Assembly (NCBI RefSeq): GCF_947492715.1
Contig: NZ_CANLNS010000001.1
Coordinates: forward strand, 434,001 to 498,000
Direction of reading: 5' to 3'
Source: an uncultured Psychroserpens sp.
GTDB lineage: Bacteria > Bacteroidota > Bacteroidia > Flavobacteriales > Flavobacteriaceae
Length of the DNA: 64,000 nt
Positions 16,786-25,756 of the stretch are shown here, piece after piece. Position 1 is the stretch's first letter, and every line of letters begins with the position of its first letter. The notes under the pieces are model-generated. The model was not told the DNA's origin. It saw nothing but the letters and a program-made list of their open reading frames with translations, and did not search any database. The position numbers were made by a program, and so were the translations under genes.

Positions 16786-17865
16786 TTAAATTAATTGTGC
16801 TCCAAATCCAATTTGATCTCTAATATAATGTCCGTTTTGACAATATGCAACCAATTCATTATTAATAAATTGAAGCACGCTTTCCTTTTCATTTTCAGGA
16901 TATAACACATGAACGTTTGCTCCTGCATCTAGGGTAAAACACACCTTAGAGTTGGTTGCTTTCCTGTAATGCCAAATTTTATTGATGATTTCCAAAGTAT
17001 TCGGTTTCATTAAAATAAAGTATGGCATGCTTGTCATCATCATCGCATGTAAGCTTAATGCCTCACTTTCAACTATCTTGATAAAGGCATCTAAATCTCC
17101 TGTCTCAAGGGTAATTTGAAGTCTAGACATATGTTGCGCTGCCTGTTGAAAACGTTCATTTGCAAATGGATGTCCGTGCATTAAATTGTGACCAACAGTA
17201 CTACTTACTTGCTTCTCTCCTTTATCTACCAATAAAATAGTATCCTGATAATTATCAAAATTTTCGTGTACTGCATAGGGATATTTTTCGCCATATAAAT
17301 CACTACTTCCTTTAATTATGTCGTGTGCTCCCCAAACTACAATTGGCCCTTCTATACTCCTGCAAGCACTTCCAGATCCCAAACGTGCTAAGAATGATGC
17401 TTTCTTATTAAAGAATTCCTCTGAGACGTCTTCTAAAAGTTCTCTTTCTATACTCATTAAACATAATGCTAAGGCACTCATCCCAGAGGCCGAAGATGCA
17501 ATACCTGAACTATGTGGAAACGTATTTGACGTTTCTATTTTAAAATGATACGTCTTCAAAAATGGCAAATAGACTTCAATGCGCTTAAAGAACGTTTCTA
17601 TCTTGGGTTTAAAATCTTCTTTTTTGTCGCCATCTAAATAGATTTCAAAGGAAAAATCTTCATCAGTTTCTTTTTTAAAGAAACTAAGTGAGGTTATTGT
17701 TTTACACTGATTTAGAGTAAAACTTAGTGACGAGTTTTCTGGAATTTGATGTTCTTTCTTTCCCCAATATTTGACTAAAGCAATATTACTTGGCGATGAC
17801 CAAGTAAAACGTCCAGTTTCTAAAGTTTTAAGATATGGTTTTGAAATAAAATCTTGTACAGTCAT
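16786..17865 (-). CDS. mvaD: Diphosphomevalonate decarboxylase
   Basis: A 359-residue GHMP-superfamily enzyme that converts mevalonate diphosphate to isopentenyl diphosphate. Diagnostic segments are SNIALVKYWGKKEHQIPENS (26-45, substrate-binding), SLSFTLNQC, the P-loop FPHSSGIASSASGMSALAL (116-134), GSGSACRSIEGPIVVWG with the substrate Ser-Arg pair, and FTLDAGANVHVLYP with the catalytic Asp. It is the first gene of a minus-strand isoprenoid cluster with the kinase and UbiA genes. A -7-like TATCTTTG lies 18 bases upstream. Confidence 0.93.
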   Translation of the reverse strand: MTVQDFISKPYLKTLETGRFTWSSPSNIALVKYWGKKEHQIPENSSLSFTLNQCKTITSLSFFKKETDEDFSFEIYLDGDKKEDFKPKIETFFKRIEVYLPFLKTYHFKIETSNTFPHSSGIASSASGMSALALCLMSIERELLEDVSEEFFNKKASFLARLGSGSACRSIEGPIVVWGAHDIIKGSSDLYGEKYPYAVHENFDNYQDTILLVDKGEKQVSSTVGHNLMHGHPFANERFQQAAQHMSRLQITLETGDLDAFIKIVESEALSLHAMMMTSMPYFILMKPNTLEIINKIWHYRKATNSKVCFTLDAGANVHVLYPENEKESVLQFINNELVAYCQNGHYIRDQIGFGAQLI

Positions 17866-17883
17866 TTGCCAAATTTATGCTGA

Positions 17884-17891
17884 CAAAGATA
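17884..17891 (-). promoter_or_regulatory. Candidate -7 element of the isoprenoid cluster
   Basis: TATCTTTG on the minus strand matches TAnnTTTG exactly, 18 bases before the mvaD start. A -33 TTG is not clear at 17-20 bases upstream. Confidence 0.4.
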
Positions 17892-17982
17892 ATAACTTCA
17901 AGGCTATAAATATTATTTTTTAAATGGATATGATGACAAATTAAAATAAGCACGATGTTTAGTAAAACAACATCAAACAATT

Positions 17983-18591
17983 ATGAAAACGCAACATTTT
18001 ACTTCAGTCTTAATTATTATATTATTTTGGTCTACAAGTACCTATGGTCAAAACGATACTATAGATAAGGATACATCAACTTCTCAATTTAATATAGCAA
18101 TTAATGGTGGTCTTAACCTCTCTAACAACTACGGCGACGTTGAAAGCAGCGAGTCTTTCCTTGCAGATTTCCATATTGGCGCAATTATTAAAGTTCCAAC
18201 AGGTTTAAACTTTGGTATTCAAGTAGAACCTCAATTCTCTAGAATTGGTAGTGCTATCGATGGCAAGACTATAAAACGTTTTACTATATTAGATATTCCA
18301 ATTCTCGCTCAAGTATATGCCGTAGACCATTGGAGTTTTGAGGCAGGACCTAAAATTGCAATCACACTTGATCAAAAGCAACGTCGAAATGAAGAGTTAG
18401 AAACAGTAGATCGATTAAAGACTGTTATCCCTGGAGTTGTTGCTGGTGCCACATACAATTTTAACAAGAATTGGTTTGGTCAGTTCAGAGCCAATTATGC
18501 ATTTACAGATGTTATTAAAAAAGATGCAGGCGATACAGAAGGCACGTCCATTTTGTTATTTCAATTGTCGTTAGGTTACTGGTTTAATTAA
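17983..18591 (+). CDS. Exported outer-membrane beta-barrel protein (PorT/OmpW-like small barrel)
   Basis: A 202-residue protein with a signal peptide ending near STYGQND. The mature part is a run of amphipathic strands with glycine and aromatic girdle residues (FNIAINGGLNLSNNYG, FGIQVEPQFSRIG, WSFEAGPKIAIT, YNFNKNWFGQFRANYAF) and ends in the aromatic LSLGYWFN, the usual C-terminal strand of small 8-stranded Bacteroidetes barrels. Its role is unknown. Its 3' end overlaps the convergent DUF1697 gene by four bases. Confidence 0.8.
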   Translation: MKTQHFTSVLIIILFWSTSTYGQNDTIDKDTSTSQFNIAINGGLNLSNNYGDVESSESFLADFHIGAIIKVPTGLNFGIQVEPQFSRIGSAIDGKTIKRFTILDIPILAQVYAVDHWSFEAGPKIAITLDQKQRRNEELETVDRLKTVIPGVVAGATYNFNKNWFGQFRANYAFTDVIKKDAGDTEGTSILLFQLSLGYWFN

Positions 18592-19124
18592 ACTACAGTA
18601 CTAAGATCAATAAGTTTTACCATCGTTTTAAAATTTCTGGAAGTAGCTCTAACATCTAACTTCTTTTCAAACATGTTCATGTTAAACTTAGATTTGCCAT
18701 AACCTGCAGCTGTAAAAAAATAAAGACAGTCATTAACTATTTGATACTCTTCGTTATCATAAGAAATGTGTTCGACTTCTTTCAGAGATTTTAATTCTGG
18801 TAGTGCACTCAATAAGACAAAATAGCACTGCTCTTTTTTTATTTCTGAAAAAGGACAAGCATCCAAAACCTGTATTAACTGATCTCTTGTTTTAGCAATT
18901 ACTGGAACATCAAAACCAAAATGATCTAAAATAGATTGATGGACCATCTGTTCAACATTGTTATGATTATCCTCGGAAGATTGAAGGATAATATTTCCTG
19001 TTTGGATATATGTTTTTACGGCGTTAAACCCACATTTCGAAAGTAATTCACGTAACTCGGCCATGGGTACTTTTTTATGCCCTCCAACATTTATACCTCT
19101 TAATAATACGATGTAGGTATTCAT
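18588..19124 (-). CDS. DUF1697 family protein
   Basis: The protein starts at the ATG at 19124 (MNTYIVLLRGINVGGHKKVP), which is the conserved DUF1697 N-terminus, and this ATG overlaps the stop of the upstream gene as ATGA; an earlier in-frame ATG at 19166 adds 14 unrelated residues. The 178-residue product carries the family pattern: MAELRELLSKCGFNAVKTYIQTGNIIL and a C-terminal ATSRNFKTMVKLIDL with the conserved RNxxT. DUF1697 proteins are small cytosolic proteins of unknown function. Confidence 0.83.
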   Translation of the reverse strand: MNTYIVLLRGINVGGHKKVPMAELRELLSKCGFNAVKTYIQTGNIILQSSEDNHNNVEQMVHQSILDHFGFDVPVIAKTRDQLIQVLDACPFSEIKKEQCYFVLLSALPELKSLKEVEHISYDNEEYQIVNDCLYFFTAAGYGKSKFNMNMFEKKLDVRATSRNFKTMVKLIDLSTVV

Positions 19125-20335
19125 GATTGTGCTATTGCTTTTGCTGCAATGTATGCTCCTGTCCATGCATTCTGAAAGTTGAAGCCTCCTGTTACTGCAT
19201 CTATGTTTAAAATTTCACCAGCAAAGTACAGATTTTTATGATGTTTACTTTCAAAGGTTTTAAAATTAACTTCTTTCAGATTAATACCGCCAGCTGTTAC
19301 AAACTCTTCTTTAAAGGTGCTTTTTCCAGTAACATCAAAAATGGCAGATGTTAACGCTTTTGCTAAATCTATTAAAAAGGGCTTACTACAATCTGACCAA
19401 TTCATCGTTTTATCAATCCCAACAGCTTCTACAAGTCGTTTCCAAAGTCGTTTAGGCAAACCATATTGTACAGAATTGGCCACAGCTTTCCTTGGTGATC
19501 TTTGTTTCATTTCTATTAAAAACAACAAACAATCTTCATACGATTTCTTAATAAAATTAACTTCAATTTGAAATTTATAATCACGTTTAGCCAACTCAAT
19601 AGCTCCAAATGCCGAAAGTTTTAAAATAGCCGGAGCACTCATTCCAACATGTGTGATTAGCAATGGACCTTCGCTCCATAAATTAGAATCTACAACTTTC
19701 ACTTCAGTATTTAAGGCAACTACTCCAGGAATATCTGCGATACGCTGATCCTTAATATCGAAGGTAAACAAGGAAGGAACTGGTTGTTCGATGGTATGTT
19801 CAAATTGTTCTAAGAGTTTCCATATTTTTGGATTACTACCAGTGGTCATCATTACTTTTTGTGCAATAAAATCGCCTTGAGAGGTATGTAATTCCCAGTG
19901 GTCATCATATGTTTTTAAGGATTTTAACGCATGATTATAGTGTACATCTACATGATGCTTTTTACTTTCATTTAAAAAACAATCTACTATCGTCTGTGAA
20001 GAATTTGATATAGGAAACATACGACCATCTTCTTCGATTTTAAGTGCTACGCCTTTCTTCTCGAACCACTCAATTGTATCTCCAGTCATAAATTTGTGAA
20101 AAGGTCCCAATAGTTCCTTTTCTCCCCTTGGGTAATTGCGTACTAATTCTGACGGCAAAAATTCGGCATGAGTCACATTACAGCGTCCTCCTCCAGAAAT
20201 TTTCACTTTTTGAAGTCCGCTTTTTCCGCGTTCTAGAATGGCTATTTTTAATTTTGAATTCTGTTCGGCAATATTTATCGCAGCAAAAAAACCTGCCGCT
20301 CCACCACCAACTATAATGACATCATATGACTTCAT
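19121..20335 (-). CDS. BaiN/RdsA-family NAD(P)/FAD-dependent oxidoreductase (HI0933-like)
   Basis: A 404-residue flavoprotein with the FAD motif VIIVGGGAAGFFAA (residues 6-19), KISGGGRCNVTHAEF (the GGGRCN hallmark of the HI0933/YhiN group), FVTAGGINLKEV and a C-terminal FAGEILNIDAVTGGFNFQNAWTGA block. Homologues range from bile-acid reductases (BaiN) to uncharacterised housekeeping flavoproteins; the substrate here is unknown. It overlaps the phosphodiesterase gene (ATGA) before it and DUF1697 after it, making a three-gene coupled unit. Confidence 0.88.
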   Translation of the reverse strand: MKSYDVIIVGGGAAGFFAAINIAEQNSKLKIAILERGKSGLQKVKISGGGRCNVTHAEFLPSELVRNYPRGEKELLGPFHKFMTGDTIEWFEKKGVALKIEEDGRMFPISNSSQTIVDCFLNESKKHHVDVHYNHALKSLKTYDDHWELHTSQGDFIAQKVMMTTGSNPKIWKLLEQFEHTIEQPVPSLFTFDIKDQRIADIPGVVALNTEVKVVDSNLWSEGPLLITHVGMSAPAILKLSAFGAIELAKRDYKFQIEVNFIKKSYEDCLLFLIEMKQRSPRKAVANSVQYGLPKRLWKRLVEAVGIDKTMNWSDCSKPFLIDLAKALTSAIFDVTGKSTFKEEFVTAGGINLKEVNFKTFESKHHKNLYFAGEILNIDAVTGGFNFQNAWTGAYIAAKAIAQS

Positions 20336-21018
20336 AAACGATCTGGATTATCAGAAATTATACCATCAACACCATAAGATTTCATACGCTTAATAGTTTC
20401 AAAGTCATTGACTGTCCAAGTAATCACTTTGTAACCTGCATTTTGTGCTGTTTTTACATTGTCTCGAGTTAATAATGCAAAATTTGGGTGTATGGCGTAA
20501 GCATTAATCGTATGGGCAAATTCTAGTGCATCTGCAACACTTGCTTTGGTTAAAACAGCCAAACGCAAATTACTGTTAGTATCAAAAACAGATTCAAGTT
20601 CATGCTTTTGAAAACTCGACACTATAAAGTCCTCAACTGCCCATCCTTTTTGGTTGACAAATTTAGTGATGACTTTACATGTTTCTAGAGCTGTATCTTT
20701 TCCTTTTAATTCAATATTGAGTATACATTTTCTGTTAACTGTATTTAAAACTTCCTCTAAAGTTGGAATAGTAAACTGCGTGTTAACTTTTAGCGTTTTC
20801 AGTTCATTTAGTGTATGTTTAGAGACCTCTCCCGAACCGTTTGTCATTCTATCTAATGTGAAGTCGTGAAACACAACCAATTCACCAGAGGCACATTTAT
20901 GAACATCAATTTCAATGCCATCAACATCAAATTCTAATGCTTTCACTATAGATTCTAATGTGTTTTCGACTTTATGATTTTTGGCTCCTCTATGACCAAT
21001 TTTTATTGGGTTTTGCAT
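20332..21018 (-). CDS. Glycerophosphodiester phosphodiesterase
   Basis: A 228-residue GDPD-fold TIM barrel. IGHRGAKNHKVENTLESI (H9, R10, E18, N19) and DGIEIDVHKCASGELVVFHD (E36, D38, H51) provide the catalytic His pair and metal ligands; late motifs VITWTVNDFETIKRMKSYGVDG match the family end. It hydrolyses deacylated phospholipids to glycerol-3-phosphate and an alcohol. There is no signal peptide, so it acts in the cytosol. It begins a three-gene overlapping unit with the flavoprotein and DUF1697 genes. Confidence 0.9.
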   Translation of the reverse strand: MQNPIKIGHRGAKNHKVENTLESIVKALEFDVDGIEIDVHKCASGELVVFHDFTLDRMTNGSGEVSKHTLNELKTLKVNTQFTIPTLEEVLNTVNRKCILNIELKGKDTALETCKVITKFVNQKGWAVEDFIVSSFQKHELESVFDTNSNLRLAVLTKASVADALEFAHTINAYAIHPNFALLTRDNVKTAQNAGYKVITWTVNDFETIKRMKSYGVDGIISDNPDRL

Positions 21019-21092
21019 AGATCATAAAAGTATAAAATATACTCAAATAATCTCATCAAAACTAAGTTTATAAAATCTTTATGAGTTTAGAT

Positions 21093-21124
21093 TTTTGATT
21101 CTGGATAAAAAGGTTTTACATTTA
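21093..21124 (+). promoter_or_regulatory. Candidate promoter of the lipoprotein gene at 21143
   Basis: TTTTG at 21093-21097 (-33) and TACATTTA at 21117-21124 (one mismatch to TAnnTTTG) are separated by 19 bases, the usual spacing in this phylum. The ATG follows 18 bases later. Confidence 0.4.
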
Positions 21125-21142
21125 AATTGAAATTAAATTCTT

Positions 21143-21952
21143 ATGCCATCACAATTCAGCACTTTTCTTCTTTTTGCATTTCTTATAAGTTCATGCAGCA
21201 CTGGCAAATTATCGGTAATTGCCGATTTACCTTCTAGTTTAAAAGAAACATCAGCAATTGAAATGACCAAAAACCCAGATCTTTTATGGGTAATTGAAGA
21301 TGCAGGAAATAAGAATAATTTGTATGCATTAAACACTAAGGGAAAAATTGTCAAGGATATTAATCTTGAGAATATTCAAAACATTGATTGGGAAGATTTA
21401 ACTTCTGACAGCCAGGGAAATATCTACATTGGTGATTTTGGTAACAATGCGAAAAAGCGAAAGAACTTTGCAATCTACAAAGTCATAAACCCCAAGGACG
21501 CGTCTACATCTGCCAAAGCTGAAGTGATTAGTTTTTCACTTCCGAAGGATATGGAATCTGAAGATTTTGAATCTTTCTTCCTCTATAACAATGCGTTCTA
21601 TATATTTAGTAAAGGACATAAAAAATGTAAACTTATAAAAGTTCCAAATACAATTGGAGATCATGTAGCCGAATTCATTTCGGAGTATAAACTTAAAGGA
21701 AAACACCGAAGAGTAACCTCAGCCGATATCAGTGAAGATGGCAAAACTGTGGTCTTACTTACTCATGATAAGCTATGGAAATTGACAAATTACACATTAG
21801 ATAATTTTTTCAATGGGACAATTGAAGTTATTAAATTTGATCACGACTCACAAAAAGAAGGTGTAAATTTTCTAGATTCTAATACGCTCTATATTACAGA
21901 TGAAAAAACTAAAAACGAGGGAGGAAACATCTATCGTTTCAACCTTAACTAA
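21143..21952 (+). CDS. Propeller-like lipoprotein of unknown function
   Basis: A 269-residue lipoprotein (LLFAFLISSCSTG, Cys at residue 18). The mature part has repeated strand motifs such as LWVIEDAGNKNNLYALNTKG, DWEDLTSDSQGNIYIGDFGNN and ISEDGKTVVLLTHDKLW, resembling propellers of the SdiA-regulated or esterase-like phytase group. The N-x-D-x-E-D pattern (IDWEDLTSD) is characteristic of a set of Bacteroidetes proteins that look calcium-binding. No catalytic site is proven. It converges on the K+ channel gene with a four-base overlap of stops. Confidence 0.75.
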   Translation: MPSQFSTFLLFAFLISSCSTGKLSVIADLPSSLKETSAIEMTKNPDLLWVIEDAGNKNNLYALNTKGKIVKDINLENIQNIDWEDLTSDSQGNIYIGDFGNNAKKRKNFAIYKVINPKDASTSAKAEVISFSLPKDMESEDFESFFLYNNAFYIFSKGHKKCKLIKVPNTIGDHVAEFISEYKLKGKHRRVTSADISEDGKTVVLLTHDKLWKLTNYTLDNFFNGTIEVIKFDHDSQKEGVNFLDSNTLYITDEKTKNEGGNIYRFNLN

Positions 21953-22626
21953 TCATCAAATTTGGCATTATGTTGTATGTATTTACCAACAACTATTGCC
22001 GTAACAATCACTAAATAAAACTGCCCCATAAGTCCTGTTATGATTGCCGCCTTTTGCGCTAAGGGCGTCACTGGAACAATTTCACCATAACCAATGGTCA
22101 TTAGCGTGATATAAGCAAAATACATGATAGAATCCAGTCCCATAGATGTGTCGGTTGTATCAATAACGATGCCCCGAAAAGAATTTGGCTCAACCAATTC
22201 TATGGTTGTAAATAAGAAAAAAGCAATAAAACCTAAAGAAATATAGCCGCACATAAGTCCGATAACAACAAGATTATTAACGCGTTTAGCTTTCCAAATT
22301 TGTAGTATTATTTGGTGGGTTACAAGGATATAAAAAACAAAATAAACGCTTAATCTAATTAAAAAATTATCTTCAAAATCGGCCTGCCTGCTCATCATGC
22401 TGCTTCCAAAGACAACCAATGATATTCCAAAAAGAATAATTAAAAACCACATTAGTTTTCTCTTTTTGGATACCAAAAAAATTCCAGCTATTGTATTTAC
22501 TAAAAACAATATTGGTGTTAATATGTTTTCAAAAAACTCACCAGGAAACAGTAATGACCCAAATAATATGCACAACTGGGTTCCGAAGAAAATTTCAAAT
22601 CTATGCTTATATAAATCTTTAATCAT
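21949..22626 (-). CDS. Two-TM-pore potassium channel family protein
   Basis: A 225-residue membrane protein with about six hydrophobic segments. The last two flank a pore loop with the K+ selectivity filter TLMTIGYGEIVP (filter TIGYG at residues 177-181). No cytosolic RCK/TrkA domain follows, so gating is through the membrane part or unknown. The start overlaps the end of the RND permease gene by eight bases, so it is probably translated as the last gene of the efflux operon. Confidence 0.87.
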   Translation of the reverse strand: MIKDLYKHRFEIFFGTQLCILFGSLLFPGEFFENILTPILFLVNTIAGIFLVSKKRKLMWFLIILFGISLVVFGSSMMSRQADFEDNFLIRLSVYFVFYILVTHQIILQIWKAKRVNNLVVIGLMCGYISLGFIAFFLFTTIELVEPNSFRGIVIDTTDTSMGLDSIMYFAYITLMTIGYGEIVPVTPLAQKAAIITGLMGQFYLVIVTAIVVGKYIQHNAKFDD

Positions 22627-25600
22627 CTAGCAAGGTTTCATTGAATTTGTAGTTTTTGTAATCCACTTTAAATAATGCACTATATAGAGATGGGATAAAC
22701 AGTAATGTAATTATTGTTCCAAACAACAAACCAACCATAATCCCAATAGCCATTCCTTCCCACATTTCTCCTCCTGAAATATACAATGGAATTAAGCCAA
22801 GCACAGTTGTAAATGTAGCTAACAGAATAGGACGAAACCTCTGGAGACAAGCGGCAATTACGGCATCGTGTTCTGTTCTCCCTAAATCACGTTGTTCTAT
22901 TTCCATACGATCTATAAGAACAATGGCATTATTGATTACAATTCCTGCTAACGAAATCAAGCCTAAAAATGGCATAAACCCGAACGCCTCTCTAAAAACT
23001 AGCAAGCCTACTACAACCCCAATAACTCCTAAAGGTATGGTTAAAACCACCATACTCATTTTTCTGAAAGAATTAAATTGAATAACCAAAAGAAGAATAA
23101 TTATAAATCCTGCAATAGGCAAATAACTTATAATAGAACCCATACTTTCGGCTGTTTGCTCTGCATCTCCCCCAAATTCATATTCGTAATCTTGTGCCCA
23201 GTTTTGTTTTTGCTCATCAAGCCATGGTGTAATTTCATTTGTAATTGCCGAAGCATTTCCATCAGCGCGAAGCTCACTCGTTACATTAATTGTTCGTCTT
23301 AAATCAAAGCGCTTTATTTTAGAGTATTGCCATTGTGGAACAATAGAAGCGACTTGTAACAGAGGAACACTTCTTCCTGAATTCTGCGCATATACATTTA
23401 ACGTTTCTAATGAGGCTAAAGACTGTTGCTGACTTTCATCGCTTCGCATCAAAATTGGAATAGATTTATCATCTTCACGATATTCTCCAGTTTGAAAACC
23501 ATCCAATACAGTTTGTAAAGACGTAGCAATATCTTCGCTTGTAACACCTGCCGTTTGCGCACGATTTTGATCGATTTCAATCAAGAATTTTTTACTTTTT
23601 GGTCCCCAGTCATCCTTAACATTCTTAGTCCCTGCAATATTGGAAAGTTTTAATTTAACCGATTCTGCAATTCGAGATAATTCGTCTGGGTTACTTCCCG
23701 AAATTTTAATTTCTATAGGCGTTCCTCCTCCTCCAGCGCCAAGAGCTCCAACCTTAATATCTGCGTTTGGGAAATTGTTAAAAGTGAAATCGTCTAGTTT
23801 TGCGACCACATCATTGTTTTCATTAAACGAAGATGTATTAACTAAAATATGTGCATAATTCGAATTCGATTCATCAGGAGAATATCCTAAGTCATAAGAT
23901 TCTGGTCCTTCTCCAATATAGGATGACCAGTCTAAAATGCCTTTGGTTTTAGAGTCATTAACTCGCAAAGAATCAAACATAAAACCTTCAATACGTTTCA
24001 CAACTTCGGTAGTTCTCTCAATTTTATTCCCTTCGGGTAGATTAATATCTATAGTAATAAGATTACGATCACTATCAGGGAAGAAAATGAATGGTATTTT
24101 AGTAAATCCGTATAAGGACGCAAAAAAGATTAGAAAGATTCCAATAATCACTTTCCATTTGTTGGTAAGTGCCATTAATATCAAATCCTTATAATAGGTT
24201 TTTAGCTTATTAATAACACGATCAATAATACTAGGCTTTCGTTCTCCTTTTGGCTTCACTTTCAAAAAGAGATAACAAAACAACGTAATTACGGTTAAAG
24301 CAATAATCCAAGAAGACATTAAAGCTATTGTAATTACTACAAAAATTGGCCCTACAATATCTCCCATTGTTGTTGGGGACAAGTAGAATGCTAAAAAGGC
24401 CGCAGATGTTGTTAAGGTAGAAATAAGCAGTGGCATCCAAAGTTCTGAAAACGCTTCAATAGCCGCTTTTTTTCTATCCACGCCTTGCTCCATTTTCACC
24501 ATTATGGTTTCTGCCACTACAATGGCGTTATCAACCAACATTCCAAGAGCCATAATTAGAGCAGCGAGCGTAACCTGATTTAATCCCATCTTAATAACAC
24601 CCATAATCATCAATGTCATTATGGTTACAATAGGAATAAGGCTGGCAATAACAAGCCCTGTTCTAACGCCTAAGAAAATGAGCATTACCAATAATACAAT
24701 AGCGATAGACTGCATTAAATTAACAATAAAATCACTTACCTTAACGTCTATATATGAATCTAAAGAAGAGACTCTAGTCAACTCCAGACCAATTGGTAAT
24801 TTTTGTTGCCATTCGTTGACCACTTTATTAACCTCTTCCCCTAAAGCAATAACATTTGCATTCTCTTTTAGGTTTATATGTAGTGAAATAGCGTCCTTAC
24901 CATTGATACGTATTTTTTGGGTTGGCGGATCTATATACCCTTTACTAATTGCTGTAATATCTCCAAGTTTAACCAACTGCGAGCCGTTATCATTTCCAAC
25001 TGAAATGAGCATGTTTTTAATGTCGTCTACCGAATTAAAATTTCCTGTAGGTTCTAAAATAATGCGTTCATCTCCTAAATTAATCTGCCCTCCAGAGTTT
25101 AAAATATTTGTAGACGCTATTGATTGTTGGAGCTTTGATGCGGATAATCCATACTCTTTTAATCTAGAATTATCAAACTCAACAAAAATGCGTTCTTCCT
25201 GTTCCCCTCCCATTTCAACTTTAGCAGCATCAGGAATTTTAATGAGTGCATCTTTAATATCGTCTGCGTATGTTTTCATTTCTGCATAAGAATAGCCATC
25301 TGATGTTATTCCTACTACAATACCATATACATCGCCAACACCATCATCGTTCAAAGAAGGATTAACACCTTGAGGCAAACCTTGTAGGGCATTCAATTTT
25401 CGTCTGAGTCTGTCCCAAACCGATTGCATTTTTTGAGGAGTAACTTCATCCTTAAGTGTCACATTAACCACAGATAATCCTGAACGCGAGGTACTACTTA
25501 CCTCTTTTAATTCTGGCAATTCTTGTGCTAATTTTTCTATTTTGTCTGTAACGAGTTGCTCAACACGTTCTGGTCCTGCGCCTGGAAATTGCGATACTAC

Positions 25601-25738
25601 TGTAGCTACTCTTACAGTATATGGAGGCATACTATCTCGAGACAGTCCTGAGTACATTGATAGTCCCATAATTAATATGGTACCAAGCACCATAAACGTA
25701 ATTCTATTCTTATCTATTGAAAATTTTGCTAAATTCAT
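22619..25738 (-). CDS. RND-family efflux permease (AcrB/HAE1-like)
   Basis: A 1039-residue inner-membrane proton antiporter, full-length for the family. TM1 (about 12-30) is followed by a porter half starting with VRVATVVSQFPGAGPERVEQ, then TM2-7 with the proton-relay motif GMLVDNAIVVAETIMVKMEQG (tandem Asp replaced in family fashion by LVDNAIVV), a second porter half and TM8-12 with GIVINNAIVLIDRMEIEQR. It carries substrates from the periplasm or inner membrane to the TolC duct. The adaptor lies 18 bases upstream and the TolC fusion before that. Substrate is not predictable. Confidence 0.92.
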   Translation of the reverse strand: MNLAKFSIDKNRITFMVLGTILIMGLSMYSGLSRDSMPPYTVRVATVVSQFPGAGPERVEQLVTDKIEKLAQELPELKEVSSTSRSGLSVVNVTLKDEVTPQKMQSVWDRLRRKLNALQGLPQGVNPSLNDDGVGDVYGIVVGITSDGYSYAEMKTYADDIKDALIKIPDAAKVEMGGEQEERIFVEFDNSRLKEYGLSASKLQQSIASTNILNSGGQINLGDERIILEPTGNFNSVDDIKNMLISVGNDNGSQLVKLGDITAISKGYIDPPTQKIRINGKDAISLHINLKENANVIALGEEVNKVVNEWQQKLPIGLELTRVSSLDSYIDVKVSDFIVNLMQSIAIVLLVMLIFLGVRTGLVIASLIPIVTIMTLMIMGVIKMGLNQVTLAALIMALGMLVDNAIVVAETIMVKMEQGVDRKKAAIEAFSELWMPLLISTLTTSAAFLAFYLSPTTMGDIVGPIFVVITIALMSSWIIALTVITLFCYLFLKVKPKGERKPSIIDRVINKLKTYYKDLILMALTNKWKVIIGIFLIFFASLYGFTKIPFIFFPDSDRNLITIDINLPEGNKIERTTEVVKRIEGFMFDSLRVNDSKTKGILDWSSYIGEGPESYDLGYSPDESNSNYAHILVNTSSFNENNDVVAKLDDFTFNNFPNADIKVGALGAGGGGTPIEIKISGSNPDELSRIAESVKLKLSNIAGTKNVKDDWGPKSKKFLIEIDQNRAQTAGVTSEDIATSLQTVLDGFQTGEYREDDKSIPILMRSDESQQQSLASLETLNVYAQNSGRSVPLLQVASIVPQWQYSKIKRFDLRRTINVTSELRADGNASAITNEITPWLDEQKQNWAQDYEYEFGGDAEQTAESMGSIISYLPIAGFIIILLLVIQFNSFRKMSMVVLTIPLGVIGVVVGLLVFREAFGFMPFLGLISLAGIVINNAIVLIDRMEIEQRDLGRTEHDAVIAACLQRFRPILLATFTTVLGLIPLYISGGEMWEGMAIGIMVGLLFGTIITLLFIPSLYSALFKVDYKNYKFNETLLDD

Positions 25739-25756
25739 TTGATTGGTTATTTCGAA

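Noticed and set aside
24621-25289. 222-codon open frame on the plus strand
   Set aside because: It lies antisense inside the RND permease gene, has a low-complexity Ser/Leu-rich product and no recognisable domain; long shadow frames are expected opposite conserved membrane proteins.
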